Source of the DNA: Saccharicrinis sp965230625
GTDB lineage: Bacteria; Bacteroidota; Bacteroidia; Bacteroidales; Marinilabiliaceae
Length of the DNA stretch: 64,000 nt
Direction: 5' to 3'
NCBI GenBank assembly: GCA_965230625.1
Contig: CBDDLL010000001.1
Coordinates: 2,046,001 to 2,110,000, forward strand
Part shown: piece after piece, positions 9,411 to 19,437 of the stretch
Position numbering within the stretch: position 1 is the first letter of the stretch
Layout: every line of letters starts with the position of its first letter
The notes under the pieces: model-generated
Databases searched by the model: none
Seen by the model: only the letters and a program-made list of their open reading frames with translations
What the model was told of the DNA's origin: nothing
Position numbers and translations under genes: made by a program

Positions 9411-10553
9411 TTAGTTTGTAGGTTGCGTTTTAATGAATTGAACAACGATTAAAGATAATAATGCTATTCCTGATCCTAATAAAAATGGGATTTGATAATT
9501 TATCATCCAAAGAGCACCTCCAATTACAGGTATTATTACTGCTGAAATGTGATTAATAGTAAACCCAGCAGCCATAGAAGGTGCAATATCTTCTCGATTT
9601 CCTATTTTTTGAAAGTAAGTATTTACTGCCATAGCTGCTCCAAAAAATATATGATCGAGGACATATAAAGCCATTATTGTTATTCTGTTTTGTACGTACG
9701 CGTAACAAATAAATATTGCAATTAGAGAAAAATATTCAACAGAAAGGACTAGTTTTTCTCCAAATCTGTTAATAGCCTTTGCGATTAATGGTGCTATAAA
9801 ATAAGTTATTACATTGTTTACAATAAATAAAATAGCTATTGTTTCAACCTCAAATTGGAATTTATCAACTAGCATAAAAACGGCAAATGCAACAAATATT
9901 TGACGTCGGGCTCCACTCAAGAAATTAAGTGTATAGTACAACCAATACCTTTTTTTTAATACCATTTTTCTTTCTTGTGATGGTATACTTTTATTTATTG
10001 GATTTCTGGTTAATGCAAAAACTCCGCTTAGAATAATTATTAATCCAAACAATAAGAAAATATTTGAGAGCTGATAATATTTACTTATTATCCATACCAA
10101 TCCTCCAATTATGATGTTGGTAAGCGCTCCATAACTTTTTATTTTTCCTAATACAAAAGGAGCTTCTTTGGAGTTAAAGTGTTGAAGTGTTAGGCTTTTA
10201 TTTACGGTCTCGAAATAATGGAATCCCAGGGACATGATAAATGTAGTACTAATTAATCCCCAAAAACTGGGATATAAGCCGGTTAATGCGATACCAATGC
10301 CCATTATTACAACTGAAAGTGCTCCTAATTTATGTTCTTTAATTATAAACAGACAAAAAACTACTAGTAGCGCTAAAAAACCAGGAATTTCCCTAACAGA
10401 TTGTATAATTCCTATTCGTAGACCACTTATGCCAATTTCCTCTACTGCATAATTGTTAAATACTGTTCGCCACGATTGCAAACCAGCAATAGCTGTTATT
10501 GACAAAAGTAGAAGGTATCCATACATCGGATTTTTCTTAATAATGCGCATCAT
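9411..10553 (-). CDS. MFS transporter
   Basis: An integral membrane protein of 380 aa with about 12 hydrophobic segments arranged as two six-helix halves separated by a basic loop near residue 190 (NPINKSIPSQERKMVLKKR), the plan of the major facilitator superfamily. I recognise no substrate signature. It is shorter than most characterised drug or sugar porters, but within range. It is divergent from the propeller histidine kinase gene, with 173 bp between start codons. Two ATGs are adjacent at the 5' end; the first is used. Confidence 0.85.
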   Translation of the reverse strand: MMRIIKKNPMYGYLLLLSITAIAGLQSWRTVFNNYAVEEIGISGLRIGIIQSVREIPGFLALLVVFCLFIIKEHKLGALSVVIMGIGIALTGLYPSFWGLISTTFIMSLGFHYFETVNKSLTLQHFNSKEAPFVLGKIKSYGALTNIIIGGLVWIISKYYQLSNIFLLFGLIIILSGVFALTRNPINKSIPSQERKMVLKKRYWLYYTLNFLSGARRQIFVAFAVFMLVDKFQFEVETIAILFIVNNVITYFIAPLIAKAINRFGEKLVLSVEYFSLIAIFICYAYVQNRITIMALYVLDHIFFGAAMAVNTYFQKIGNREDIAPSMAAGFTINHISAVIIPVIGGALWMINYQIPFLLGSGIALLSLIVVQFIKTQPTN

Positions 10554-10652
10554 AACTCGAAAAAATACTATGTAACAAAATGTTATAAATGTAAGTGTTT
10601 GTTAATTAATGATGTTAAAAATAGCCAAAATCGAATTTGAAAGTATACATGC

Positions 10653-10684
10653 TTTGTGGTATATAACATTTTTACATATTTTTG
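10653..10684 (+). promoter_or_regulatory. Bacteroidota-type promoter of the propeller histidine kinase
   Basis: TTTG at 10653-10656, 20 bases, then TATTTTTG at 10677-10684. Transcription should start near 10690, which favours the ATG at 10727 as the start codon over the TTG at 10703. Confidence 0.65.
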
Positions 10685-10726
10685 AACAAAGTTTAACCTA
10701 GGTTGGTCGCACTGAGTTTAAATTCA

Positions 10727-13700
10727 ATGAAAAGAAAAGTAGAAGGTAAAAGAAGTTGTAGTAGAATGTTTTTAATAACTACAATTTATCTATGCTCTTT
10801 AATATACTTGCCTTTATATGCACAAACAGAATTTGGTGGATTTGAAAATATTGGAAAAACAGAAGGTTTATACCATTTACATACTACATCTTTAAAGCAG
10901 GATAGTAAAGGATTTATATGGATTGGTTCTACAGACGGTTTAATGCGATATGATGGTGTTTTATTTGATGTATTTCGTAGGAGTAATATGGATACAACTG
11001 CATTAAGTGATAATTCAATTACCTGTATTGTAGAAGACTTAAATGAATATGTGTTTTGGATTGGCACTGTTTGGGGGGGGATTAATCGTTTTGATATTGT
11101 AAAAAATAATTATGTACACTATCCGTTAGGTGAAAGTGATGAAAAGAAGATAACATGTTTGTATCAAATAGATGATGATAAGTTCCTTGTTGGCACTGTA
11201 TCCAATGGATTATTCTTTTTCTATCCTTCAACTTCAAAGTTTGAATCAACTGGTTATACTGATAAGAATTCTAGAATTTATGATATTATAAAAGGGAATG
11301 AAAACATTTGGATTATAGCTTCGGAAGGTGCTTATTGCTTAAAAGAGAAGAAGGATACTTTAAATTCATCAGGTAAACCATGTTGTATTGATTTATATAA
11401 TCAAAAGAATAAACCAAAGAAATGCTATAAAAAAATCCGAGGAATACAAGAATTAGAAAATGGTGATATTCTTTTTTTAGTTGGAAATTCGTTGTATAAA
11501 TATATTTCAGCAGAAAAAAGAAAGGAAATAGTATTTGCAGTGAATGAGAATGTTGTGTTTAATAAAATTCTTTTAGATCATTTGGGAAACTATTGGGTTG
11601 GTTCACAAAAAAATGGACTTTTTTTTTATGATTTAAAGAAAAGAACTGCTACTAATTTTAGAAGGGACGATAAGGATGTTTACAATTCTTTGGTTAATAA
11701 TGAAATAAAAGATCTACTTCTTGTTCGGGATCAGAATATACTATTGGTAGCTACTAAAAAGGGGATATCAAAATATAATTATAATAAAAGAGTTTTTAAG
11801 AAATATAATGTTAATGACTTGTCAGATAGTAGATTAAATGAAGTTTCGCTAATTTTTAAAGATTTTAGTGGCGGTTATTGGCTTAGGAATGATAGTGGTA
11901 ATATTTTTTATAGTCCTCAAGCAAAGCAAAGGTTTAAGCCTTTTTCTAGGGAAAAGAATTTTTATACATATCAAATTTTACAAACTGATACTCAGAATTT
12001 GTGGTTTGTTTGTAACAAAGGTCTATATAATTACAACTTCAAAAGTCATAAGACGAAAACAATTAAGTTTGAAAATGATAGTTTTAATCAGTTTAAACTT
12101 AATCACTTAAATGCAGGGATTAAATATATAAATAATAAATTTTGGTTAGTAAGTCGTTCGGGGCTTATTCTATATGATTATAGTAACGGAGGTTATCAAG
12201 TTTATCAGAAAGAATTTCCCAAAATTAAAGAATGTTCCGTTTGTTTTGTATCATTGGATTATAGTCATGATAATAAATATTTATGGTTGGCTGAAAAGAG
12301 TGGGAGGTTATATAAATTTCATATTCCTTCAAAGGAATTTATTAAAGTAGAACCAAATTTTGATAAAGTAAATTTTAGAAATCCTAAAAAGTTTGTAGAT
12401 GTTGAAGTAGATTCAGAGGGGAAGCTTTGGATTGCTACTTATGGCTCTGGAGTTTTAGTTTATGACCCTAAAACAAATACTATATCAGATAAGTTTGCTG
12501 TAGATGAACTTGAAAGTTATGTTTATGGGATTATATCAGATGATAATAACAATATGTGGATTAGTTCAAATTTTGGTATTACATGTATTAATACTATAGA
12601 TAATTCAGTTTCATTTTATGGAAGTCAGGAAGGAGCATTAACAGGTGAACCTAATCAAAGAACATATCATAAGGAAGAAAATGGTAATATGTTATTTGGA
12701 GGTCAGGATGGTTTTGTTGAATTTAATACAAAAGATATATATAGAAATCCATATAACAAACCACCTATTATTGAATCTTGGAGTAAAGAGGATAAAACAA
12801 GTGGATTTATAAATAACTTATATGATGAAGTGAGTTATTTAACCGATTCTGTTATCAAATTTAAGAGTGTAAAAGGGAATGTGAAGTTTTATGTCAGTTT
12901 ATTAAATTATTCGCATGCTGAGCAAAATAAAATAAAATGGAAGTTGGAGGGTTATGATAAGAAATGGTTTAAAGGATATACTTCGGAAGCGATTAGTTTT
13001 AATAATCTTAAACCAGGAAAATATGTGCTTAGAGTAAAGGGTATTAACAATCATGGTATTGAAACTAATGATGAGGCCAGATTAAAGGTTATTGTAATTC
13101 CTACGTTTTATGAATCGTTGTTCTTTAAAATATTAGTTTCGGTGGTTATTCTAATTTTAATGTATTTAATATTTAGAGTAAGAATAGCATGGTATAGAAA
13201 CCAAAAAGAAATATTAGTTAATACTGTTAATGAAAAAACAAAAGAACTTACCCGCACGAATGAAATATTAGAGGATACTAAAGAAGAGATATTAAAGCAA
13301 AATGCAGAATTGCATATTCATAGAAATTACCTTGAAGACTTAGTAAATATTAGAACAGAGGACTTAAAAAAAGCGAAGGTAAAAGCAGAAGAGTCCGATA
13401 GGCTAAAAACAGCGTTTTTGGCTAACTTATCGCATGAAATTAGAACTCCTATGAATGCAATAATTGGTTTTTCGAGTTTAATGTTAAAAGATGAATTTCC
13501 CGAAAGTCAGAAGGTAAATTTTTTAAAAGTAATAGGCCAAAGTAGCGAATCGTTATTAAGTTTAATTGATGATATCATAGATATTTCCCGTATTGAAACA
13601 GGAAACCTAAAGATTAATGCTACAAATGTAAATGTTAAAGATTTAATTCAAGAGATAATTAGCGAATTAACATTTGAAGATAAATCAGATAGTGTTAGTT

Positions 13701-14149
13701 TAAACGTAAATTGTGAGCTGTTTGATGATAATGAATATGTTTTTATTGATAAGCAAAGATTAAAACAAATTATATCAAATTTACTGCGTAATGCTTTTAA
13801 ATTTACAAAAGAAGGTTATGTTAAGCTTGTAGTAAAAGCATCCACTATTTCCGAACTTAAAGATTTAGGATTTAGTTTGGATAATATAAAAGAGGACATT
13901 GTAAAACCAGTCCTCTTTATTGTACAAGACACTGGAATAGGTATGGAAAGTAGTGATTTGGGGATAATATTTCAACCCTTTCAGAAAGCAAGAAAAAGTA
14001 AGGAATTATTTAAAGGTATGGGATTAGGTTTGAGTATTGTAAAAAACTTAGTTGGTTTGTTTGGTGGGGATATTATAGTTTATTCGCAGGTTAACAAAGG
14101 AACGAAGTTTTATTTTTATATAAATTCTTTGCCTACATTTAGGTCATGA
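10727..14149 (+). CDS. Membrane sensor histidine kinase with two-component propeller domain
   Basis: A signal peptide (FLITTIYLCSLIYLPLYAQT) is followed by a periplasmic section of about 700 residues with regulator-propeller (Reg_prop) blades, seen as recurrent GFIWIGSTDGLMRYD-type motifs (also KLWIATYGSGVLVYD, NMWISSNFGITCI). Then come a Y_Y_Y domain (about 700-780), one membrane helix (LVSVVILILMYLIFRVRIAWY), a coiled coil, a HisKA domain with LSHEIRTPMNAIIGFSS (His903 from this ATG) and an HATPase with N (NLLRNAFKF), G1 (DTGIGM) and G2 (GMGLGLSI) boxes. Propeller kinases of Bacteroidota often carry a receiver and AraC domain; this one ends after the ATPase, so it needs a separate response regulator, which I do not see nearby. 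Confidence 0.93.
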   Translation: MKRKVEGKRSCSRMFLITTIYLCSLIYLPLYAQTEFGGFENIGKTEGLYHLHTTSLKQDSKGFIWIGSTDGLMRYDGVLFDVFRRSNMDTTALSDNSITCIVEDLNEYVFWIGTVWGGINRFDIVKNNYVHYPLGESDEKKITCLYQIDDDKFLVGTVSNGLFFFYPSTSKFESTGYTDKNSRIYDIIKGNENIWIIASEGAYCLKEKKDTLNSSGKPCCIDLYNQKNKPKKCYKKIRGIQELENGDILFLVGNSLYKYISAEKRKEIVFAVNENVVFNKILLDHLGNYWVGSQKNGLFFYDLKKRTATNFRRDDKDVYNSLVNNEIKDLLLVRDQNILLVATKKGISKYNYNKRVFKKYNVNDLSDSRLNEVSLIFKDFSGGYWLRNDSGNIFYSPQAKQRFKPFSREKNFYTYQILQTDTQNLWFVCNKGLYNYNFKSHKTKTIKFENDSFNQFKLNHLNAGIKYINNKFWLVSRSGLILYDYSNGGYQVYQKEFPKIKECSVCFVSLDYSHDNKYLWLAEKSGRLYKFHIPSKEFIKVEPNFDKVNFRNPKKFVDVEVDSEGKLWIATYGSGVLVYDPKTNTISDKFAVDELESYVYGIISDDNNNMWISSNFGITCINTIDNSVSFYGSQEGALTGEPNQRTYHKEENGNMLFGGQDGFVEFNTKDIYRNPYNKPPIIESWSKEDKTSGFINNLYDEVSYLTDSVIKFKSVKGNVKFYVSLLNYSHAEQNKIKWKLEGYDKKWFKGYTSEAISFNNLKPGKYVLRVKGINNHGIETNDEARLKVIVIPTFYESLFFKILVSVVILILMYLIFRVRIAWYRNQKEILVNTVNEKTKELTRTNEILEDTKEEILKQNAELHIHRNYLEDLVNIRTEDLKKAKVKAEESDRLKTAFLANLSHEIRTPMNAIIGFSSLMLKDEFPESQKVNFLKVIGQSSESLLSLIDDIIDISRIETGNLKINATNVNVKDLIQEIISELTFEDKSDSVSLNVNCELFDDNEYVFIDKQRLKQIISNLLRNAFKFTKEGYVKLVVKASTISELKDLGFSLDNIKEDIVKPVLFIVQDTGIGMESSDLGIIFQPFQKARKSKELFKGMGLGLSIVKNLVGLFGGDIIVYSQVNKGTKFYFYINSLPTFRS

Positions 14150-14183
14150 AGTTATTTGGATTGATGAAACTCCATTTTTATAA

Positions 14184-15092
14184 CTAAGATTTTTTTCTTT
14201 TAGAGTTAGTGAGACTATACAATATCAATGAAATACCAATAATAAGCATCCCAATTATTGGAATTAGCTCAGGATTTTCTTCAGGTATAATAATCCAACT
14301 TATAGTAGCTCCAAAAATAGGGATAATAAATTTCCAAATATTTAAATCAGAAACTAATACATCAGGTCTTTGTAATAACACGAACCAAATAGTAAATGCA
14401 GCAGCAGAAATAAAACTTAACCAACCTAAAGACATATAGTACTCTAAAGGTTGATTTAAGCTAGTTAATGGTTCAAAGAACATCGAAATAACAAAAAGTG
14501 CCAATCCTCCAATGGTCATTTGCCATGAACTAAGTATTGTAGAATTGATAGTTCCTTTTTGTTTAGAAACAAAAACATTTCCCACTCCTGAGGAAATATT
14601 AGCTAATATTAATATTCCCATTCCTAAAATTTGTTTTAAATCATCGGAGTTTCCCCAATCTTTGTTATACGCAATAAGAACAATGCCCGCTATACCTAGA
14701 GATATTGTTAATAGTTTTTTAGAAGAAAGGCGATCGTTTCTTTGCATTAGAGAAGATACTAATGCTGCAAAGAGCGGTTGCGAACCAATTAATATAGCTG
14801 TTAAAGCACCCGGAACTATACTGATTCCCCAATAAAATAAGCTGTATAACAAAATGGTTTGAAATATAGAAACTCTTAATATTAACCAAAAGTTGTTTTT
14901 TAAGGCGTTAAAAAAGTATTTAAAATTCTTGCTTAAAAAAGAGATTATTACTCCGGCAATGAAAAATCTAAGTCCTGCGAATTGAATAGGATATGTGTAT
15001 TGTAAACCGATTTTTATGCCAGCAAATGCAGTTGACCATAGTAGGCAACAAAGTATAGCAAGAAAATAGGTGCTTTTTAATATGTTTTTCAT
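14184..15092 (-). CDS. EamA/DMT-family transporter
   Basis: A 302-aa membrane protein with ten hydrophobic segments in two EamA repeats (about 10-140 and 155-295), typical of drug/metabolite exporters. LLWSTAFAGIKIGLQYTYPIQFAGLRF is the usual first-repeat motif (helices 1-2). Substrates in this family range from amino acids to nucleotide sugars and cannot be read here. It ends convergently 34 bp from the propeller kinase stop codon. Possible -7 element at 15110-15117. Confidence 0.9.
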   Translation of the reverse strand: MKNILKSTYFLAILCCLLWSTAFAGIKIGLQYTYPIQFAGLRFFIAGVIISFLSKNFKYFFNALKNNFWLILRVSIFQTILLYSLFYWGISIVPGALTAILIGSQPLFAALVSSLMQRNDRLSSKKLLTISLGIAGIVLIAYNKDWGNSDDLKQILGMGILILANISSGVGNVFVSKQKGTINSTILSSWQMTIGGLALFVISMFFEPLTSLNQPLEYYMSLGWLSFISAAAFTIWFVLLQRPDVLVSDLNIWKFIIPIFGATISWIIIPEENPELIPIIGMLIIGISLILYSLTNSKRKKS

Positions 15093-15109
15093 ACGAATTA
15101 TAAAAAGCG

Positions 15110-15117
15110 CAAATATA
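15110..15117 (-). promoter_or_regulatory. Probable -7 element of the EamA transporter gene
   Basis: The minus strand reads TATATTTG, an exact TAnnTTTG match, 18 bases upstream of the start codon. No good -33 TTTG is seen. Confidence 0.45.
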
Positions 15118-15320
15118 GTTTTAATATTGATGTGGTAAATGGTATTTTAAGAGAATGGTTTGGGTACTAATGTTTTGAATAGTAATTTGATGGGGTGTTT
15201 TATACTTTTTTTAATTACTTTTTTCTTATTAACTTACATTATGTGTTAGGAGTAATATGTATTAATAGAAATGTAATTATTCATATGCACTATCGTTTAG
15301 TTATAAGAAGGTAGAGATAA

Positions 15321-17291
15321 ATGAGGAAGATAAGTTTACTTTGGTTTTGGATTGTTCTTAGTTTTACATCTATTGCTGCACATGCACAAGTTGTTGATAT
15401 TGATATCAGTCAACTTCATTCAATGCATTTAAAAAATGTAACTTCTGGTTCATTACTAGATACCACATTAAATGAATACTATAATAGTATTAACATAATT
15501 CAATCTTCGAGTAATAAGCCAGAAATGTGTTTAGAGTTAAAAAGATTAGGCATTCAATATAATAAATCAGGAAATTTTACAAAGGCAATAAATTGCTTCT
15601 TATTTGCACTTTCTATTGCCGAAAGCTTGAATGATACATGTCAAATTATATCCATCAATAACCAATTGGCTTATTCGCTTAATATATTATATAGATTTAA
15701 AGAAGCGCACACTTATAGTAAAAAAGCAGAGACATTGTTAAAACAATATCCAGATACTATTGAATTTATAAAACTTAAATTAAACTTAGGTCATTATTAC
15801 GAAAAACATGGAGATGTAGAAAGTGCATTTAATGAGTATTTTAAGGCAAATAAATTAAATGCAATAATATTAGATATGGAGGTGCAGGCCCATATTTATG
15901 AGTGTATTGGAAGTGTTTATGAAGATTTGGATAATTTAAGAGAAGCAGGGAAATATTTTATTAAAGCAATTAAAATTACAAATAAGAGAAATGATAAAAA
16001 CTATTTTCAAATTGCAAGTATAACTAATAATGTTGGAGACTATTATAGGAAGACTGGTAATTTAGATTCCGCTCTAATTGTGTATTCTAAAGCTTTAAAA
16101 ATAGCTGAAAGAAATAATTTAAAAGATGAGGTTAGTGCTAACCTTCTGGATTTAAGTAAAACATATTCGGCATTGGGAGAATATGCTAAAGCCAATGGAT
16201 ATTTATTAAAACATATTGATCTTAATCAATACTTATATAGCTCTCAAATAGAGCATCAAATAGAAATGTTGGATGTGCTTCACAATATTGAGAAAAAAGA
16301 TCGTGAAATAGATTTGCAAAAAGCTAAGATTAAAAGTCAGAAATTGACGCGTACACTTTTAATCACAATGTTATTATTTTCATTGTTATTGGCAATAGTT
16401 CTTCTGATTGGGTATAGAAAGCAAAGTAGAATGAATGCACAACTAACTACTCAGAACAAAAAAATATTGCAACAAAGTGATGATATACTTTTAAAATCGG
16501 AAAGTTTAAAACGAATAAACTACCAGCTTGAAGAGAGTAAGAAAGAAATTCAGGTTAAGTCAGAGAAATTATCTGAAGCAAATGAGAGATATAAACATAT
16601 TAATTCAGAAAAAGATAAGTTGTTTGATATAATTGCACATGACCTAAAAAGTCCAATGCAGGGTATATTGGGATTTTCATCCGTTTTATTGGATAATTAT
16701 TCAAACCTAGATAAAGAGAATATATTTCAATATATAAAGCTTATTGATAGCTCTTCAAAAAGGGTGAATATTTTAATTGAAAATCTTTTATCTTGGTTTA
16801 GGTCTCGAAATAATCGCTTGGAGCCTGTTAAAGAGTTGTTTGATATAGGTGAACTGACTAAAGAAAATATTAAATTGTTTGAGTTAAATGCGATCCAAAA
16901 AGATATTCGTATTGTTTCAAAAGTAACTCCTAAAACAAAAGTTTTTGCAGATGTGGATATGGTAACACTAGTTTTAAGAAATTTAATTAGTAATGCAATT
17001 AAATTTTCAAATGAAGGAGGAAAAGTAATAATTCAGGCTAGTGTTTATATGCAAGATGTTACAATAGATGTGGTTGATAATGGTGTAGGTATAAAGCCAG
17101 AAGATATTTGCAAATTATTTAATAAAGGTAATCTTTACAAAACTTTTGGTACGGCTGGTGAAAAAGGAACTGGATTAGGATTGTTAATTTGTAAGGAATA
17201 TATCGAGAAGAATAATGGCTATATTAACGTATCAAGCACATTAGGTCAAGGAACAAAATTTAGTTTTACTTTACCAGGTATTGCTAACTAG
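15321..17291 (+). CDS. TPR-containing sensor histidine kinase
   Basis: A signal peptide (ends AAHAQV) leads into five or so tetratricopeptide repeats (about 65-300; for example GNFTKAINCFLFALSIAES and GNLDSALIVYSKALKIAER), a membrane helix (LLITMLLFSLLLAIVLLIGY, about 345-365), a coiled coil, then HisKA with IIAHDLKSPMQGILGFSS and HATPase with NLISNAIKFS, DNGVGI and GTGLGLLICKEY. The TPRs are predicted periplasmic and the kinase cytoplasmic. There is no receiver domain and no adjacent response regulator. Its last 8 bases overlap the convergent antiporter gene. Confidence 0.93.
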   Translation: MRKISLLWFWIVLSFTSIAAHAQVVDIDISQLHSMHLKNVTSGSLLDTTLNEYYNSINIIQSSSNKPEMCLELKRLGIQYNKSGNFTKAINCFLFALSIAESLNDTCQIISINNQLAYSLNILYRFKEAHTYSKKAETLLKQYPDTIEFIKLKLNLGHYYEKHGDVESAFNEYFKANKLNAIILDMEVQAHIYECIGSVYEDLDNLREAGKYFIKAIKITNKRNDKNYFQIASITNNVGDYYRKTGNLDSALIVYSKALKIAERNNLKDEVSANLLDLSKTYSALGEYAKANGYLLKHIDLNQYLYSSQIEHQIEMLDVLHNIEKKDREIDLQKAKIKSQKLTRTLLITMLLFSLLLAIVLLIGYRKQSRMNAQLTTQNKKILQQSDDILLKSESLKRINYQLEESKKEIQVKSEKLSEANERYKHINSEKDKLFDIIAHDLKSPMQGILGFSSVLLDNYSNLDKENIFQYIKLIDSSSKRVNILIENLLSWFRSRNNRLEPVKELFDIGELTKENIKLFELNAIQKDIRIVSKVTPKTKVFADVDMVTLVLRNLISNAIKFSNEGGKVIIQASVYMQDVTIDVVDNGVGIKPEDICKLFNKGNLYKTFGTAGEKGTGLGLLICKEYIEKNNGYINVSSTLGQGTKFSFTLPGIAN

Positions 17292-18588
17292 ATTTTATCT
17301 TAGGAAAATTAAATGTAATAGCTAAAATTGAAATAAAACCCATTAGGTAAGGATAAAATAAGTATTGCATAATCTCGAATGGAGATACCAAAGTGCCTGC
17401 CAGTCCAATGGCAGCTAGTATCTGCGCACCGTAAGGAAGTAATCCTTGCATAAAACACGAAGAAGTATCTAAAATACTTGCAGACCTCTTTGGTTTAATA
17501 TCAAATTTAGCAGCTATTTCCTTTGCTAAGGGACCAACCATTAATATAGTGATAGTATTATTAGCTGTAAAAATATTAACTAATGAAGTTAACAAAGCTA
17601 AACTAAACTCAGCACCTCGTTTATTTTTAGTTTTTTTGCCAACAAGTTTTATTATGTAATCAATTCCTCCATTAAATTTGATAATCTCAACCATCCCGCC
17701 AACAAGAATTGATATAATGATTATTTCGGACATGCCATTTATACCATCACCAATAGAATTTACCATTCCCCAACCGTCAAAGCTTCCTAGACACAATCCA
17801 ATTGTAGCTGCAAGAACCGACCCAAGTAACAATACCATAAAAACATTTAATCCAGCAAGAGCCGAAATGAGTACAAACAAATAAGGAATAATTTTTATCC
17901 ATTGATGTGTGATATGTTTGCTTGGTGTAGTAGATATATTATTGTTATTCAGAAATAAATAAATAACAAATGTTATTATAGCTGCAGGTAAAACAATAAT
18001 AAAGTTGACCTTAAATTTATCTTTCATTTTACATCCTTGTGTACGAGCAGCTGCTATAGTAGTATCAGAAATAAATGAAAGATTATCTCCAAACATTGCT
18101 CCGCCTATAACTGCACCTAATGCTAATCCTAAATTTATCCCAGTTTGTTCTGCAATCCCTATAGCTACTGGGGTAAGAGCAACAACAGTTCCTAATGATG
18201 TACCTACCGATAAGGAAATAAAACATCCAATTACAAATATTCCTGCAATTAAAATATTGGCAGGTAAAAGATTAATACCAATATTTACAGTAGCATCAAC
18301 AGCTCCCATAGCTTTGGCTAAGTTGGCAAATACTCCGGCTAAAATAAAAATCAAGCACATCATCATTATTCCTGAATTCCCCATTCCAGAGAGATATGTT
18401 TCAATGCGATCTGTAAACTTTCTTTTAAGGTTCATTGTTATAGCAACTATAGAGGCTATTAGAAAAGATACTGGAACTGGCATCTTATAAAAATCACCAG
18501 AAATAACAGAAGATACCAGGTATAATACCAAAAATACAATTATGGGTAAGAGAGCTAAAACTGGACGTTTAAGTGGGGAAGAATTCAT
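17284..18588 (-). CDS. Na+/H+ antiporter, NhaC family
   Basis: A 434-aa inner-membrane protein with about 11-12 helices. The segment CFISLSVGTSLGTVVALTPV and the following GAMFGDNLSFISDTTIAAA are the conserved NhaC-type helix-break motifs, including the Asp/Ser-rich transport site. The predicted role is Na+ export or pH homeostasis in exchange for protons; a dicarboxylate or amino-acid exchange role is possible for family members. It overlaps the upstream kinase by 8 bp, tail to tail, and diverges from the RiPP precursor gene (182-bp gap). Confidence 0.9.
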   Translation of the reverse strand: MNSSPLKRPVLALLPIIVFLVLYLVSSVISGDFYKMPVPVSFLIASIVAITMNLKRKFTDRIETYLSGMGNSGIMMMCLIFILAGVFANLAKAMGAVDATVNIGINLLPANILIAGIFVIGCFISLSVGTSLGTVVALTPVAIGIAEQTGINLGLALGAVIGGAMFGDNLSFISDTTIAAARTQGCKMKDKFKVNFIIVLPAAIITFVIYLFLNNNNISTTPSKHITHQWIKIIPYLFVLISALAGLNVFMVLLLGSVLAATIGLCLGSFDGWGMVNSIGDGINGMSEIIIISILVGGMVEIIKFNGGIDYIIKLVGKKTKNKRGAEFSLALLTSLVNIFTANNTITILMVGPLAKEIAAKFDIKPKRSASILDTSSCFMQGLLPYGAQILAAIGLAGTLVSPFEIMQYLFYPYLMGFISILAITFNFPKIKSS

Positions 18589-18770
18589 TTTTTTATTGCA
18601 AAGAAATAAAAAATGGGGAGATGTATATGTATAATTGAGTAAGGATTTGCTTAATCAATGTACTAATAATGTAAATTTTTCAATTAGTAAATTAAATGTA
18701 AGGTTTTAGTATGTGTAACGACAAAATATAAAAGAAGAAATAAAAATCTGTAAATCTTAAATAAAAAATT

Positions 18771-19193
18771 ATGAAAACTGAAAAAAAAAGTATCCTTAAA
18801 GGAGTTGTTATAAGTGGAATGATAGCCGGAGCAATGCCAGTAGTTGCTAATACTAATAGTTTGTTTAACTACGAGGCTATGGGAACCGGTTCTGAATTAA
18901 GAGCAGAATTATTTGAGCAATATGGTTCACCAATTAACGTGGAAGATGCAAGTAGCTCGGATTATGTCGTAGGCGAAGCTAAGTGCGGAGAGAGCAAATG
19001 TGGAGAAGGAAAATGTGGTAAAGAAGAAAAAAAAGATACCAAGAAAGACAGTAAAAAAGAAGCTAAGAAATCATCAGAAAAAGAGAAAACTTCTGAAGCT
19101 ACATGTGGAGAAAAATCTAAAGAGAAAAAGGATACTAAAGATAAGACTAAAGAAGCTAAATGTGGAGAAAATACATGTGGAGGTGTTGAGTAA
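18771..19193 (+). CDS. hvfA: HvfA/bufferin-type RiPP precursor with six ExxCG motifs
   Basis: A 140-aa secreted peptide precursor. Residues about 8-26 are hydrophobic (VVISGMIAGAMPVVANT), a probable signal peptide. Residues 33-60 form a conserved-looking leader (YEAMGTGSELRAEL). The C-terminal half is low-complexity Lys/Glu with six cysteines (72, 77, 82, 112, 131, 136), every one in E-x-(K/T)-C-G: three in a row with 5-residue period, one alone, then two in a row. There are no other cysteines. This is the EGKCG signature of HvfA/BufA-type precursors, whose cysteines are modified by MNIO enzymes; such peptides are linked to copper binding. The MNIO gene and its partner follow. Codons for Lys-rich stretches are A-rich. 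Family call rests on motif and context. Confidence 0.85.
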   Translation: MKTEKKSILKGVVISGMIAGAMPVVANTNSLFNYEAMGTGSELRAELFEQYGSPINVEDASSSDYVVGEAKCGESKCGEGKCGKEEKKDTKKDSKKEAKKSSEKEKTSEATCGEKSKEKKDTKDKTKEAKCGENTCGGVE

Positions 19194-19310
19194 CGATTAA
19201 GATAGAACTATTCAGGATGTGGTTGAAATGAAATTATAGCGCAAATATCATTGGGATATTAGTATAAGTAGGGTTTGAATAGCGTGTATCGGTTGTAGTG
19301 TACGATAGGG

Positions 19311-19404
19311 CTGTTGTTTAAGTTGTTAGATGTGTATGTTGTGTGTATGTTGTTTTTGATTCTTGAGTTGAGCTTACCATCCTTCTTTCTTTCTTGAACA
19401 ACAG
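19311..19404 (+). other. Inverted repeat in the gap between precursor and MNIO genes
   Basis: CTGTTGTTTAAG (19311-19322) can pair along its whole length with CTTGAACAACAG (19393-19404), with one G-U pair. The loop is 70 bases and T/G-rich. It lies in the 244-bp gap between precursor and enzyme genes and has no T-run, so it does not look like a normal terminator. Confidence 0.4.
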
Positions 19405-19437
19405 CTTCTATTTTAGATAAGATAATTTTATGTAATT

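Noticed and set aside
10703..10726. TTG start at 10703 for the propeller kinase
   Set aside because: The in-frame ATG at 10727 lies at a better distance from the consensus promoter at 10653-10684 and directly precedes the signal peptide.
18589..18770. ECF-sigma promoter upstream of the RiPP precursor (GTAACG at 18715)
   Set aside because: Proteobacterial relatives are often under ECF control and GTAAC is present, but I find no matching -10 element at the right distance and no adjacent sigma/anti-sigma gene.
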